From assembly GCF_905220565.1 (NCBI RefSeq), contig NC_059416.1, forward strand, positions 10,478,001 to 10,542,000: DNA of 64,000 nt, read 5' to 3'. Both the position numbers and the translations under genes were made by a program. This document shows, piece after piece, positions 22,022-33,918 of this stretch (position 1 is its first letter; every line of letters begins with the position of its first letter). This DNA is from Melitaea cinxia (Eukaryota; Arthropoda; Insecta; Lepidoptera; Nymphalidae). Below the pieces are notes generated by a model that ran no database searches, had not been told where the DNA came from, and was given only the letters and a program-made list of their open reading frames with translations.

Positions 22022-22792
22022 AATTGTGTTTGCTCGCAAACGAAAAAAAAAACCGACTTCAATTACATCAACGAGTAATACAACGTAGATCGACGAAAAA
22101 ATAATGTAGATAAACGAAAAAGTAACTACGCGTTATCAAAGATTACTCAAAAAGTAGTTATCAGATCTCAACTGATGTTTGTCATGTATATGTGACCACA
22201 TGACAAACATCAGTTTTCGATTAAATTAAAAATTATTAAAATCGGTACACCCAGTAAAAAGTTATTGCGGATTTTCAAGAGTTTCCCTCGATTTCTCTGG
22301 GGTCCCATCATCAGATTCTGGTTTCCTTATCATGGTACTAAACTAGGGATATCTTCTTCCAACAAAAAAAGAATTATCAAAATCGGTACACCTAGTAAAA
22401 AGTTATTGCGAATTTTCAAGAGTTTCCCTCGATTTCTCTAAGATCCCATCATCAGATCCTGGTTTCCTTATCATGGTACTAAACTTGGGATATCTCCTTT
22501 CCAACAAAAAAAGAATTATCAAAATCGGTACATCCAGTAGAAAGTTATGCGGTATAATACAACGTAGGTCGACGAAAAAAGCGTCAAGTAAAAACGCATT
22601 ATTAGATATAACTCGAAAAGTAGTTGTTAGATCTCAGATAAATTTAAATGGGACCAATTGACACACACCACCTTTCGATTAAAAAAAAAATGTCGAAATC
22701 GGTCCACACGGTAAAAGTTCTGATGTAACATACATAAAAAAAAATACAGTCGAATTGAGAACCTCCTCCTTTTTTGGAAGTCGGTTAAAAAC
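22022..22792 (-). repeat. ~600-bp repeat with a 141-bp internal duplication
   Basis: The ATCGGTACAC block at 22241 recurs at 22382, and the intervening GAGTTTCCCTCGATTTCTCT segment is present twice. This makes the copy about 140 bp longer than 5820-6424 and 20876-21502. Confidence 0.8.
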
Positions 22793-22797
22793 AAAGT

Positions 22798-22977
22798 CGC
22801 ATTCTCTGTCTCTATGTATGCTTAAATCTTTAAAACTAAGCAATGGATTTTGATGCGGTTTTTTTTTAATAGATAGAGTGATTGAAGAGGAAGGTTTATA
22901 TGTATATTACATGCATAATAATAGTAAAGGAATAATGGTAGTTTTTGCAATCGTGCGAAGTCGGTGCGGGTCGCTAG
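22798..22977 (+). mobile_element. Helitron-type element, 3' part
   Basis: It ends GTGCGAAGTCGGTGCGGGTC followed by GCTAG|T (CTAG at 22974-22977). It shares CAATGGATTTTGATGCGGTT with 52603-52794. Confidence 0.75.
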
Positions 22978-23011
22978 TTTGTTATATATTATTAGTATTA
23001 TAATTTTTTTT

Positions 23012-23276
23012 AACAGCCGCTCAAGTGCAGTGGTGCGTGTAGTCGCCTAAAACACCGACGATTTTGGTTCGATTCCCGCTCGGGACGAATACGACGGTCT
23101 TTGTACAAATATTTCTGGATGTCTGTCTCTGTAGGTCTCCCCACCCTGCATCGAAGAACACGTTAAGCCGTCCCCAGTCCCGGTTGTCATACCAAACAGC
23201 GATCGTTACTCATAGTAAGTCTCAATCCATCTCCTACATGGAGAAAGAGGCCTATGCCCAACAGTGGGAAATTACC
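23012..23276 (+). mobile_element. tRNA-derived SINE, variant head
   Basis: The head CAAGTGCAGTGGTGCGTGTA and B box GGTTCGATTCC are followed by the shared body (AACACGTTAAGCCGTCCCCA) and tail AGGCCTATGCCCAACAGTGG. Nearly full length. Confidence 0.75.
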
Positions 23277-24479
23277 GACTGCATCGTATTATTATTTTTT
23301 AAGTAAAAAAAAAAACTATTACAGTAAAAACACAAATGCTATTGCAAACGACCGTATGACCTTAACAAATATTTGTCAAACTGCACCTACGCTACAGTTA
23401 ATTATAATTTACTAAGATCATCACTGAGTTAATTAGTTCATCAGTTAATCAGTTAATTTACTCAAGCATCATTATATATTTCCTCAAAATCATCGGTCAC
23501 TCATGTTTATGTAATGATTATTACATTCCCAGGAACCAACAGACTGGTGAAAAATATATTTGCGTTGAAAACCCTGTTTCTTATTTAAAAAAAAAAACAA
23601 TATTAGTTCCATTCAAAAATTTATTAAAAAGTAGGTAATTGATTAGTTCATTCGCTCGAAGTCGAACTGAATATTAGGGAATGGTTGCAAGGAACAATCA
23701 AAAACTAATCATTATAAAAAGATATACGTCTATGTGTCTGAATATGTTTTAAAAGCACATTTGAATACTCATTTTACACAATACAAATTACTATTTAATG
23801 ATTATAATAATGAAACAACTTTTTCGGATTTTATCGCGGTTTATTAAGTTTTTTAGATGTCCGACGTATCCGAATATTTATATATAATGATAATTTAATG
23901 AGTGAAATTTGCGCAAATATTAGAAAACAGTACACTATTTAATGGGTTTAAATTAGTGTAAAGCTACCACCGATTCGGAATATTAAAAGATTTTAATGAA
24001 AAAATCTACAAGAAAGTCGAAGTCGAAGTTTTTAAAGAGTAGAAACACTTTTAAAAATTGTGAGTACATTACTTAAATGGCTATTGAATCCTAGGATTGT
24101 ATTGAAACAACAAATATATATATTTATTCAATATAAATTTTTTAAATAAAACGAAAACAGAAATGAACTCAGTAACTTATCCTAATAAAAAAAAAGGCGA
24201 ATACAATCAGTATTATTTGAGTACAAAACTACGAGCTAACGAAGATGAATGGTAGTCTTGTAAATAAATTATATAACATCAGTTAAACCGTGCGCCGGTT
24301 TTACGTGAACTGGGGGCACGTGAGCTGAAATAGAAAATTTCATTTGAAAAATTTTTCGCTTACAATATAAAAGGTAGCTTTCCAATACCTACTATTGAAT
24401 ACAAAGCTAGATTGTATTGTACAAATGTATATTATTGGTCTGGCTGTTTTTCATTTTGGGTTTCCATTGCTTTGAGGAC
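23277..24479. other. AT-rich stretch, no gene seen
   Basis: No repeat termini or long frames. TACCACCGATTCGGAATATT near 23967 recurs near 52260, hinting at an uncharacterised dispersed repeat. Confidence 0.4.
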
Positions 24480-24775
24480 ATATTTTTTGGAATTTACTCT
24501 TTAAGAATCGATTTTCATATAAGGCCTTCGGTATGAAAAAAATATGAAGAGTAAAATCTACGGAATGAATGACCTCGTTACGTTTCTCATAACGCCATCT
24601 ATTGGAACACGATAGGGTTCCGATAGACGACGACGTTTTCTAATAACGCCATCGATCGATCGATAGATGGCGTTACTTGATTCGTCTATTTACCATTTGA
24701 TATGGTATTAATCTTTTTCTTAGACTAGTGAGCCTCTTTTATGCCTATTTAGACAGTCGATCTGAAGGTGTAAAT
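24480..24775 (-). mobile_element. MITE-like repeat (AACGCCATCT family)
   Basis: Same family as 27630-27960, 32925-33185 and part of 44385-44470, here inverted. Shared blocks are GGTATTAATCTTTTTCTTAG, GACTAGTGAGCCTCTTTTAT and GACCTCGTTACGTTTCTCAT. Diverged inverted ends of the type TGGA(A/G)TTTACTC are visible. Non-coding. Confidence 0.65.
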
Positions 24776-24814
24776 TCCAGTCATGCGTCCAGGCTAACAC
24801 ACACATACTTTTTT

Positions 24815-25112
24815 TACAAATAGGTCGGCAAACATCCATTCGGCTCACCTGATAATATGTGATTAGCACAGCTTATAGACGTCTGCAACACCAGAAGCAT
24901 CGCAAACTTGTTGCCGACCCTATCCCCAATTCCTCCCAGGAGCTCTGGTCACCTTACTCACCAACAGAAACACAACACTGCTTGAAAGTAGTATTATTTT
25001 GATGTGACCCTCTAGAAGGTCTAGGTACCTACTACCCCCTGTGGGGGCTCCTCCAGTGGGGCTGCTCCATATTTTGAGCAGAAAATTTCCTGCTGTAATA
25101 CCTCAGTTAGTT
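24815..25112 (-). mobile_element. Non-LTR-derived repeat (TCGGCAAAC family)
   Basis: On the plus strand a poly-T run precedes AGGTCGGCAAAC, CACCAGAAGCATCGCAAAC, AGCTCTGGTCACCTTACTCA and ATATTTTGAGCAG. Read on the minus strand it is a poly-A-tailed retroelement 3' end. Other copies lie at 35947-36215, 41395-41668, 43490-43615, 48545-48835 and 55340-56283. Confidence 0.7.
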
Positions 25113-26399
25113 TTGGACAGCAGTGGACATTTCTAGGCTATTTCAGCGTATAAACTGCCACCAGTCCTATAGATTATTTATCAAAGTAAGAAGGAAAAAA
25201 AAACCCTTTAAAAATTACAATATTGCAATTTAAACAGTACCTTCTTACCAACATTGTTTCAAAATGTCTTGTGTACCAATGTGCAAAATCGAACTTGATA
25301 CAGTTTTCTTTAAAGTACGTATACATAAGTACTAAGAAGTATATGATTTATATAACAGCTGACATAAACTTAACGCGGGTGACAACACGAAGGACGAAAA
25401 GATAAACTTTGCTTAGTCGGTGGAAAGCACGCTTTGTAAGGGTTCTTATAATTGCGGGCAATTCGCCAAGAAACACCATAACAAGTGAATTTATTTATTT
25501 TCAAAGAAATTGACATTTTATTTTAAGATAATTCATTAAAAAGATATATTTAATAATATTTAGAATCAAACAATTACATATCAAACATTAATTTAATTGA
25601 ACCTACAGAAATTAGATTATTTAGTACTGTGTATTATTATTAAATGTGGCATAACTCTTTATCTACACAAAAAAAAATTACAAAATTTATTTCTTTTTAT
25701 TTTAGTTAGAATGATAATCAATGAGTTTTTATACCATATTTTCGGACATTACAGACAATCAACGTCATTATATAATAAGGTTTCAGTCGTGAGAAATTTG
25801 ACAGGTGTGAAAAACATCTACAAAGCACTTAAGGGAAAATATGCAGGTTCTGATATTTAATAACTTGGCATTAATTATTCGTTCACCTTTAAGCGATAAC
25901 TATATTATTTAAAACAATTTAGACTATAAAATTATACTACGAATCAGTTGCAGAACAATACCTAGTCACGAGCATTAAATCTGGTGGAACTAGGACACTC
26001 ACTTTTCTTCTTTTTGTTGTTGTATTTTTTTTTTTTCTTTAACGGAACATAAACTTATATCAATTATAATAGGCATATGACGGTAACAATGGCGATTCTA
26101 ATGAGCGATTTAATGATTTGACAAAATGAATGCTTTATCAAATTATAACATCAGGTTTGTCCTTCTCAGAGAGAGGAGAGAGAGAAATATATTCAAAATA
26201 GTTACCAATTTATTATGCTTGCATGTAAAAAAAGCTATAGTTAATGAATTAGCAAGTTGAGAGGGGATTTTTTGTACATTGTTTTGTAATTTTATTTTTG
26301 TGTAGGTATCATCTGTTGGTGGTGCACCTAATTTATCATTCGACAAAAGAATATTGATGTTTATTCCTTTCAAAACCTACATTTTTTTTATTATGTTAT
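25113..26399. other. AT-rich stretch, no gene seen
   Basis: An 87-codon frame at 25597-25860 has no ATG at its upstream end and no recognisable domain, so I do not call it. Confidence 0.4.
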
Positions 26400-26894
26400 G
26401 GGCTTACTCTTGACCTCAGTCTAGCTCTAGAGCACAGACGAGGTCGAAGATGGAGCGAGTTCGCCCAGAAGAAGCCTGTTCACTCGCGCTTTAAACATGT
26501 TCGGGTTGTATGAACTCGGAAATACAGACGCCGGCAGGGAATTCCATTCCTTGGCTGTGCGCATTAAAAAAGATGATTCGAAGCGCTTTGTACGTATGAA
26601 AGGTATATCAATCAGGTAGGGATGAAAGCCTGCGGTACGTCTGTAAGTCCGATGGAAGAAAGAAGATGGGGGTATGAGCTCGTGCAGCTCCAGGGCACAC
26701 TCCCCAAAGTACAACCTGTAAAAGACCGTTAGACTGGCAACCTTTCTTTGGTGAGCCAGAGTGTGAAGAGATTTCACCAAACTGGCATTACCGATTAGCC
26801 GCTTGGCTCTGCGTCCCACTGAGTCTAGTGTGGTGAGTTGATATTTAGCTGAGCCATCCCACAAGTGACTGCAATATTCCATGCACGCATACAT
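26400..26894 (-). pseudogene. LINE reverse transcriptase C-terminal fragment
   Basis: The minus strand encodes about 155 residues matching the C-terminal end of Jockey/CR1-group LINE proteins: YCSHLWDGSAKYQL, LDSVGRRAKRLIG, VFYRLYFGECALEL, RTKRFESSFLMRTAKEWNSL and PASVFPSSYNPNMFKARVN. The RT catalytic core is missing (5'-truncated). It is a paralogue of 48988-49620. Confidence 0.85.
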
Positions 26895-27114
26895 TGCAAT
26901 TAAGACGAGAGGCTAAAGTAATTCCATTGGCTAACGTTACGAAACACGACAAATAACATTGTAGCGATTCTGTTTAACTTAATAAATCTCTTTTTTCTCT
27001 TCTTTCGGATTAAGACTACTTCTAATTTCTAAAACTTGTATAAAAAAATTTAAACGTACTGAAATAACTTAAACACATATTCATCGTCTACGAAAATAGT
27101 CAAACTTGTGTGAT

Positions 27115-27215
27115 TGCTAACGCATCTGGGATACACCTGGTGTTGCAAGCACGCCTATGAAGGCAACGGTCACAGTTTACCATCATATGGCCCGTGCACT
27201 TATTTATTTATTTAA
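27115..27215 (+). mobile_element. TCGGCAAAC-family fragment, inverted and truncated
   Basis: In reverse complement it reads like the central part of the family (CACCTGGTGTTGCAAGCACG, then GTTTACCATCATATGGCCC). Confidence 0.5.
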
Positions 27216-27629
27216 ATAGGACACCAGCAGTACACATATAAGTGCAGGCATTTTAAAGAAACTACACTTGTTTGTCAGTCAGTGAAAAAAAAACTTATGT
27301 ATAAGTACATAAGTATACATAAATATGTTAAGTAATATTATAAGCGTTGAATATGATCAAAGCGTAAGATAAAATGTACGAATTCGCGCTGTGAAAATGT
27401 AACGAATATGTGTGATTTGATATAGCATCGGCCCCATACTGAAGATGGGACTGGGATATTATATGGATTATATAAAACCTTTGATACCAAATAAATATTT
27501 CGTACGATTGAATATTGTTCAAACTATGAGATTCCGTGATACTTTGCAGAGTGACTTTATGAATGTCTACTTAATAATTCATGTATTTTATTTTGGAAAC
27601 AAACAGTACAACAATACAAATTTAACTAA

Positions 27630-27960
27630 CTCCGACACACGACTGGTGTTTACTCCTTCAGATCGACTGTCTAAATAGGCACATAAAAGGCTCACTAGTC
27701 TAAGAAAAAGATTAATACCATATCAAATGATAAATAAACGAATCAAATAACGCTATCTATCGGAACCTAATAGGGATAGCGTTATTAGAAATCGTCGTAA
27801 CGCCATCTGTCGGAACATTAGCTATTGGGCATAGATGGCGCACATAAACGTAACGAGGTCATTCGTTCAGTAGATTGTACTCTTCATATTTTTTTCATAC
27901 CCCCCGGTAAAAATCGATTCATAACGAGTAAATTCCAAAAAACACTAATTTTTAAAAAGA
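27630..27960 (+). mobile_element. MITE-like repeat (AACGCCATCT family)
   Basis: It runs from GGTGTTTACTCCTTCAGATC to ATAACGAGTAAATTCC. The two edges are diverged inverted versions of each other. It contains AAGGCTCACTAGTCTAAGAA, AACGCCATCTGTCGGAAC and GTAACGAGGTCATTCGTTCA. Confidence 0.7.
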
Positions 27961-28470
27961 GATTACTTCCGTCAAAGAGTTAAGAAAAATAATTTTTTCC
28001 GGAAAATTCAACTTCATTGCCGTTTCAGTCAGTTGATGCAAAACGTTTTAAATGTCTTGTTCTTTAAACGAGCCAACCGTCTACTTGAACGGCTGCTCTA
28101 ACCGGTACTCACAGAGTACTATGGTATAAACAGCAACCGGTACTCCAATAGGCATAAGTATCTATTTAGTTAAGTCTACGATAGAACCTACATCCATTTG
28201 GAGTCTACATGCTTACAATTCCAACTAAAGAATTACCATTCGACCGTCTCTTAAAGAATTACGTGACTAATACCGTTCTTTGTAATTTTTTACCTATAAC
28301 AAATACTATTCGCTCCCAATCTTGTCAAAATCGTTTTTAGGCGCGTAACGTCAATGTCGATTGGGTTTCGATTCAATCGCGACTGTTCCTGAACGTGAGA
28401 TGAATGTTAAATAGCTTTGATCAGAATAAAATGCATTGAATACTCTTTAAAAGAATTATTTAGCAAATAT
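27961..28470. other. No gene seen
   Basis: Mixed AT-rich sequence without an identifiable element. Confidence 0.35.
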
Positions 28471-28483
28471 TTGAGTATTTTTA

Positions 28484-28825
28484 TGCTTCAGCCTGTAATA
28501 TCCCACTACTGGGCATAGGCCTCTTTCCCCGTGTAGGAGAAGGATCAGAGCTTAATTCACCACGCTGCTCCAATGCGGGTTGGCGGATATATTCCCTACT
28601 ATGAGTAACGATCGCTATCAGGTCTACATCATAACAACCGGGACCGACGGCTTAACGTGCTCTCCGAGGCACGGTGAGGAGACCCACAAGGACTGCACAA
28701 ACACCCAGACCACGGCAAATACCTGTATGGCCAATACAAATGTTTGTCATGGCGGGGATCGACTCCGCAACCGCCAGCGCAACAGGTACAATCCATGGCA
28801 GTAACCGCTGCGCCAACGCGGCGTC
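28484..28825 (-). mobile_element. Full-length tRNA-derived SINE with RTE-like tail
   Basis: Flanked by an exact 13-bp duplication, TTGAGTATTTTTA, at 28471-28483 and 28826-28838. On the minus strand the head holds an A box (TTGGCGCAGCGG) and a degenerate B box (GGAGTCGATCCCC), as in a tRNA. A ~200-bp body follows, then the tail AGGCCTATGCCCAGTAGTGG and GATATTACAGGCTGA, which matches RTE LINE 3' ends. SINEs of this design are transcribed by RNA polymerase III and mobilised by the partner LINE's protein. About ten truncated relatives occur in the window. Confidence 0.9.
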
Positions 28826-29028
28826 TTGAGTATTTTTACTAGTCACAAAAGTTGGCTGTATATACACAATTCAGCACAAATTTAAAAGGTATATTATATA
28901 GGTAATTTTATTTAGGTTTTTATAGGTAAGCACTACACACTTATCGTCAAAATACCACGTCAAAAGTTCGGAAACATACATAACACAAACGTCGTGTTAA
29001 CAAACAACGTCTATCATTAATAAATAAA

Positions 29029-29390
29029 CTAGCTGACTCAGGTCATTGCTTTGGCTCAGTAATTATAATTTATTAAAATATATGTAAATTCTATATTCAA
29101 ACGCGCTATCATCTATAATAATCTAGAAACAGAAATATGGCGCCATCTACTGTATCTGTGCAACTTAGATGCCAAACTGCCATCTATTAGGATTTTATAG
29201 AAATAATCGATAAATACACACTGAAGTCGTATAAGAAACATTTAATTTGCAATAACTAATATTGAGATCAATAATTGAGATGAAAACTATCCTATCTCCC
29301 AAGTTGAACCAAATTACAGATGCTTATAAAATTTGATAAAAATTGGTTCAGTAGTTTCGGAGTTTATCGCCCACATACATAGATAGATTT
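29029..29390 (-). mobile_element. Helitron-type element
   Basis: CTAG at 29029-29032 is followed by CTGACTCAGGTCATTGC (3' side). The body has CCTATCTCCCAAGTTGAACC and CAGTAGTTTCGGAGTTTATC. It is related to 19260-19500. Confidence 0.65.
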
Positions 29391-30916
29391 ATTTTTCGAC
29401 CAAAAACCTTTACAACTTAACTTTATTTATGTAATTCTATGACGTTCAGGATCGTCACCCAAACAAAGATTTTAGAGATTAAAGATATAAATTTAACTCA
29501 AACTCAACGGCCCCAGTATAATAAGAATCCGACCACTTATCCTAGGGTCAAAACAGCCATGGCCCTGGCTCGAGCTAGCTTTACACTATGAATAGATGAA
29601 AGAGCCAACCTAAAAAAAAATCTGCGGAAATATAATAGGTATTGTTAATTTCATCAAGTAGGTATTTTTATGAAAACTACGTAGCGTTTTGCGTAATATT
29701 CAAACACAATACTCGATTATTTATTAAATTATTTTATTCCGAAAACTCACATTCCTAATACATACGCTGCTTTTTGTTTATGTATTACCATATGTAGTCC
29801 TATATCCATTACTATATGTAGTCCTAGTATGTCTATATATTTTAATTGTTTTTACTAAATTACCTTTTTTTACATAGAAGAAATCATTGCCACGCAATGC
29901 AGCGTTTGTAGAATTTTTAGTTCTGTTCACTTACCGAGTTGAGTGTTACTGAACTGGTAGATCATAGTAGCTAGTCACGATATTAATTATATCAATAATA
30001 CAATTTCAATGGTGTCTAGGAAACATATCAAAATAAAATAAAGACAATGAGTTAAATTCAATTAGTATTTATTCAAGAAAATTACAGAAAATAATACGAA
30101 ATATAAATATTAGTTACAGTGGAAAAATAATTACAAAAGACTTAACCTAATGGCACTAACAATTAAAACACAAAATACAAAAATAATTTCAAAATCACCA
30201 TTTAAAGTACTATTATGGACTGAAATTGTATAAATGGAATGTGTATAAGGCAAAATACGCAAAACCTACATAGATAATTAAGTCAAACTTTTTGTAAGGT
30301 CCTTATCCTTATGGATCACAAAAAAAAAAAAATACTAACAATTGAATCAAATAAAGCTATTGTAACTAATTATGTATTCTACTTTTAATATATTTTCATT
30401 TTTAATAAACCATTCATATAAATTGATTAAAACCAAAAAAAATGATAAAAGTTATAACTTTAATACTTTTCAAGAGATTCTTTAAAAATAACATGTCAAC
30501 AATTACATGGTACAATATAAGTTCCTAAACTAGGTTCTCAGCCTTATTACTTAACTAAAGACTTTAAACTTAAAACTAAAATTCAAATAATTATCGTTTC
30601 AATAGAAATTGTATTAGGAGACCAAAATAACGTCATTATTCATATCAGAGTAAAGCACTTTAATTTCATTGGTTGATTGAAACATAAATTTTCAAATAAT
30701 TATTTTTTTTACGTTTAAACTGCGGAAACATTTATCTACAGATATTTGAAACTTGTATCAGATACAACACTAAGTCGCAAATCTAATACATACACAGATA
30801 CTAATTCAATGACAAATATTTGACAAATAGTTCCAAATTAAATTGAAAATGTATCAATAAAAGTGGGCAACAATATGCATTAGAAATTTTTTGAAATTTT
30901 TAAAGGACATAATGAC
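29391..30916. other. AT-rich stretch, no gene seen
   Basis: No repeat family or gene was recognised. The sequence is strongly A-rich from 30000 to 30900. Confidence 0.45.
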
Positions 30917-30917
30917 C

Positions 30918-30979
<62 letters not shown>
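30917..30979. repeat. (CA)n(TA)n microsatellite
   Basis: A run of CA repeats changes directly into a long uninterrupted TA run. Confidence 0.95.
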
Positions 30980-30983
<4 letters not shown>

Positions 30984-31580
30984 ACATTTAGACAACTGCT
31001 ATTTTTTTATTACAAAAATAATTATTAGAGATTATAGAGATTAGAAATGTAACTAATTATGGTTCTATTCACAATTTATATTGATACGATTAACACAGAT
31101 GCATTAAATATTTTTTCCTTGTAAAATGGACGGATCGTGTTACATATTATTTGAGCATATAATATCACTTATAAACTTTAATACTTCACCTTATGAGCAA
31201 TCATCTGTTACTTGGAAGTTTCTTGCAATTCCCCTAAAAATATGACATTTTTTGACAAAGGCATTACATATATTTTTATCAACATGTATTCAAATCAAGC
31301 TAAGTTAATTGTCATCGCATGGTAAGATTCTAATACCTCTATTCTTAAACAAAAAATACATTAATCATATAACGAATTTGGCATAAAAATCGCCTTTTAT
31401 CATAAGACCATAATTAACCTTCATGCGTGCGTGCATTTTCTTGAATATTACTATTACTTGTCACATGTTTTTCTCATTTCTATTAATTAGCCTGTCGCTT
31501 TGTCATTGTGAGTAAAATAAAGAGTTTACATCTGCAAGCCTGCTCCCCCTCCCACTCTTCGCTGTTGTTTTAATGGCTTC

Positions 31581-32114
31581 ATGTGTCGAAAAGGTTACGC
31601 GCGACGCTCAACGACACTCAATGAAAAAGTTGTTAGATATACCAACGAATTTATAAAAAAAGCAGCTTCGTATGACATATTCTTTAAGATATCACGCGCC
31701 AATTCAGATTTATATGCAAGTGATGCAACAGGCATTCCTATTTTTGCTTCTACTATGTCACTGATGAGAACAAAATTTCTACTCAATTTAATGGCGTTTG
31801 ATGACGCTAATACGCGGCCTTCTCGTGCTCTGCACAAAGCTGTGCCAATAACAGAGGTTATAGATATGTTTACACAAAACTGTCTTTTACCATATTCAAT
31901 GGGAGAGAACGTTACAATAGATGATGGCAGGTACAGATGTTTCTCTTTTTGAATTTACTTGTCTTCACCAATTAGACTTTAAATACAATGATAATATATC
32001 TGTGTAAAAAATGATTATTGGATAATTAATTCTTTATTTCTTTCATATATCCCCACAGGTCTTTTCGATTTCACGCAACCACTGCCATTACAGCTGACCG
32101 CACCCGCTTGAAGG
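31581..32114 (+). pseudogene. piggyBac transposase fragment, possibly spliced
   Basis: The frame at 31581-31934 encodes a piggyBac-family (DDE_Tnp_1_7) segment: LYASDATGIPIF, STMSLMRTKFLLNLMAFDD, TRPSRALHKAVPITEVIDMF and YSMGENVTIDD. The last aspartates lie where the family's first catalytic aspartate (normally TIDE or TVDE) is expected. The frame soon stops. A consensus donor (CAG|GTACAG at about 31931) and acceptor (CCCCACAG at about 32058) would instead join it to GRSFRFHATTAITADRTRLK, which ends at another donor-like AAG|GTAAAT. The joined residues resemble the GRCSFR stretch that normally follows. No TTAA-flanked ends were found. It is either a decayed element or part of a co-opted gene. 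Confidence 0.65.
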
Positions 32115-32924
32115 TAAATAAAAAAATATATTTTGTCTTAATTACATTGATAGATTAATTTAAATGCATCAAAATTTGTATTTTTCATTTATAGTTAATT
32201 GAAATTGGTTTATTTACATTTGTTGTGGAAATATATATTAAATTAATATGTGTTTTAAAATTATAAAATTTGAATTCCTTTCTGATATTATAGAGCAAGA
32301 ACATAATAACTGATAATAATTTAATAAAGTTCATTAACACCATTCATCACTGTATTGTTGCAATCTTTGCTTTATAATCTCTTTAAGTAAATGGTTAAAT
32401 TGTAAAACAGAATAACTTTACTCTGTGATTTTGATTTGTTTTTTTCAGACGCATTGTAATTTTTAATAATACATACATACATACATAAATCAATGAATAA
32501 TTAATTAATTTAACTATTCGTTAACTGAGCACTAGGATGTATAATGACGACGATATGTGTGTTTTACTTTTATTGTAGTGTGTTGTTCTCATGTAAGTGA
32601 CATTGTCTTTTTGAGAATACAGTTCTTTAACCTTAATAACTTAAAGCAATTGATAGTTTTGTAGCAGCGAAAACATACAATTACCGTTTACAACAGACAG
32701 ATTACAAACTAATTATTTTTGCAATAATACGATGTCAACTGTCATATCAATATGTCATGTCATGTCTATATATCATAGTTGTGATCTACTATATGTTTAT
32801 CTTACTTCGAATACTGTAAACGTCCATTTCTTATTTAACTCATTAGGGAATGTATATTGTCAATACTTACTTAATACTTAATAGCAAAGATACGTAATGT
32901 GAGAAGTAAAAAAGTATGTGTGTC
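32115..32924. other. No gene seen
   Basis: AT-rich sequence with no recognisable exon continuing the piggyBac-like fragment. Confidence 0.4.
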
Positions 32925-33185
32925 AGCTCCGACGCACGACTGGAGTTTACTCCTTCAGATCGACTGTCCAAATAGGCACATAAAAGGCTCACTAGTCTAA
33001 GAAAAAGATTAATACCATATCAAATGATAAATAAGCGAATCAAATAACGCCATCTGTCGGGTTTATTAGAAAACGTCGTAACAAAAACGTAACGAGGTCG
33101 TTCGTTCGGTAGATTTTACGCCTATTTCTTGAATTCTGGAGGCCTTATATGAAAATCGATACGTAAGGAGTGAACTCCACAAACT
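32925..33185 (+). mobile_element. MITE-like repeat (AACGCCATCT family), internally deleted
   Basis: It shares GAGTTTACTCCTTCAGATCG, AAAGGCTCACTAGTCTAAGA and AACGAGGTCGTTCGTTCGG with 27630-27960. The middle is shortened. Confidence 0.65.
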
Positions 33186-33782
33186 TCTTCATATTATTAT
33201 GTATCTAAGTGTTGTACTACTATATAATAGTGACTGTCGTGTGTGCGTTGTTCAATTTTATTTTATCATTGCGTTCAAAAATATATTACGATTGTGCAAA
33301 ATATATAACTGTCTTGGAAGATAATCGATATTGAATCTTATTTCAATCGTCAATAAGTTGAAAATTCAAAATTTCCACAATACTTGATTTTTAGTAACAA
33401 CCAAGTAGTTTGAACTATCTCGAGTAATATTATTTCAAAGTATTTCTCATTCTATTACCCAAATTAAAGTTAATGAAATTTTATAAAGCTTTTTTTTCAC
33501 CAATCTTTGCTCTATGAGTAGAATTAATCTTCTGAAAACGTGTAATATTAGTGTCATATTCTTGTGTATATAATTTCGCATTTCAGACATCTATCAATAT
33601 TTTAAGTACGTGAAACAAATTAGAACTTGTCTAACGGGATCATAGCCTTATAGATCTACGCAAGATTTTTTTTCTGTAAAGACAAGTTGACGACCGACCT
33701 GAGGTACTGTGAAGTCATTTAAAACTTAAAATAGATATCAATATTTTTCGATATCGATATTTGTCGTGCAACACTGGTGCAG

Positions 33783-33918
33783 TTAATACAACATAATTGC
33801 CCCATTGACCTTCTCTTCCAAGGCCGGTGCGATGGTGTCCTCTGTCCTTCCATCGGCAGCTGCTATTAATATGAAAACATTGTTGATGAACGCTGATATT
33901 GTTGATGCTACAACCAAC
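33783..33918 (-). CDS. Clrn: Clarin exon 4 (terminal)
   Basis: 136 nt after acceptor TTTATTTCCAG. It encodes TM4 (LVVASTISAFINNVFILIAA) and a short cytosolic tail ending in MLY, then TAA at 33783-33785. Confidence 0.87.

Noticed and set aside
25597..25860. 87-codon plus-strand frame
   Set aside because: No ATG at its upstream end, no domain, and AT-rich low-complexity composition.
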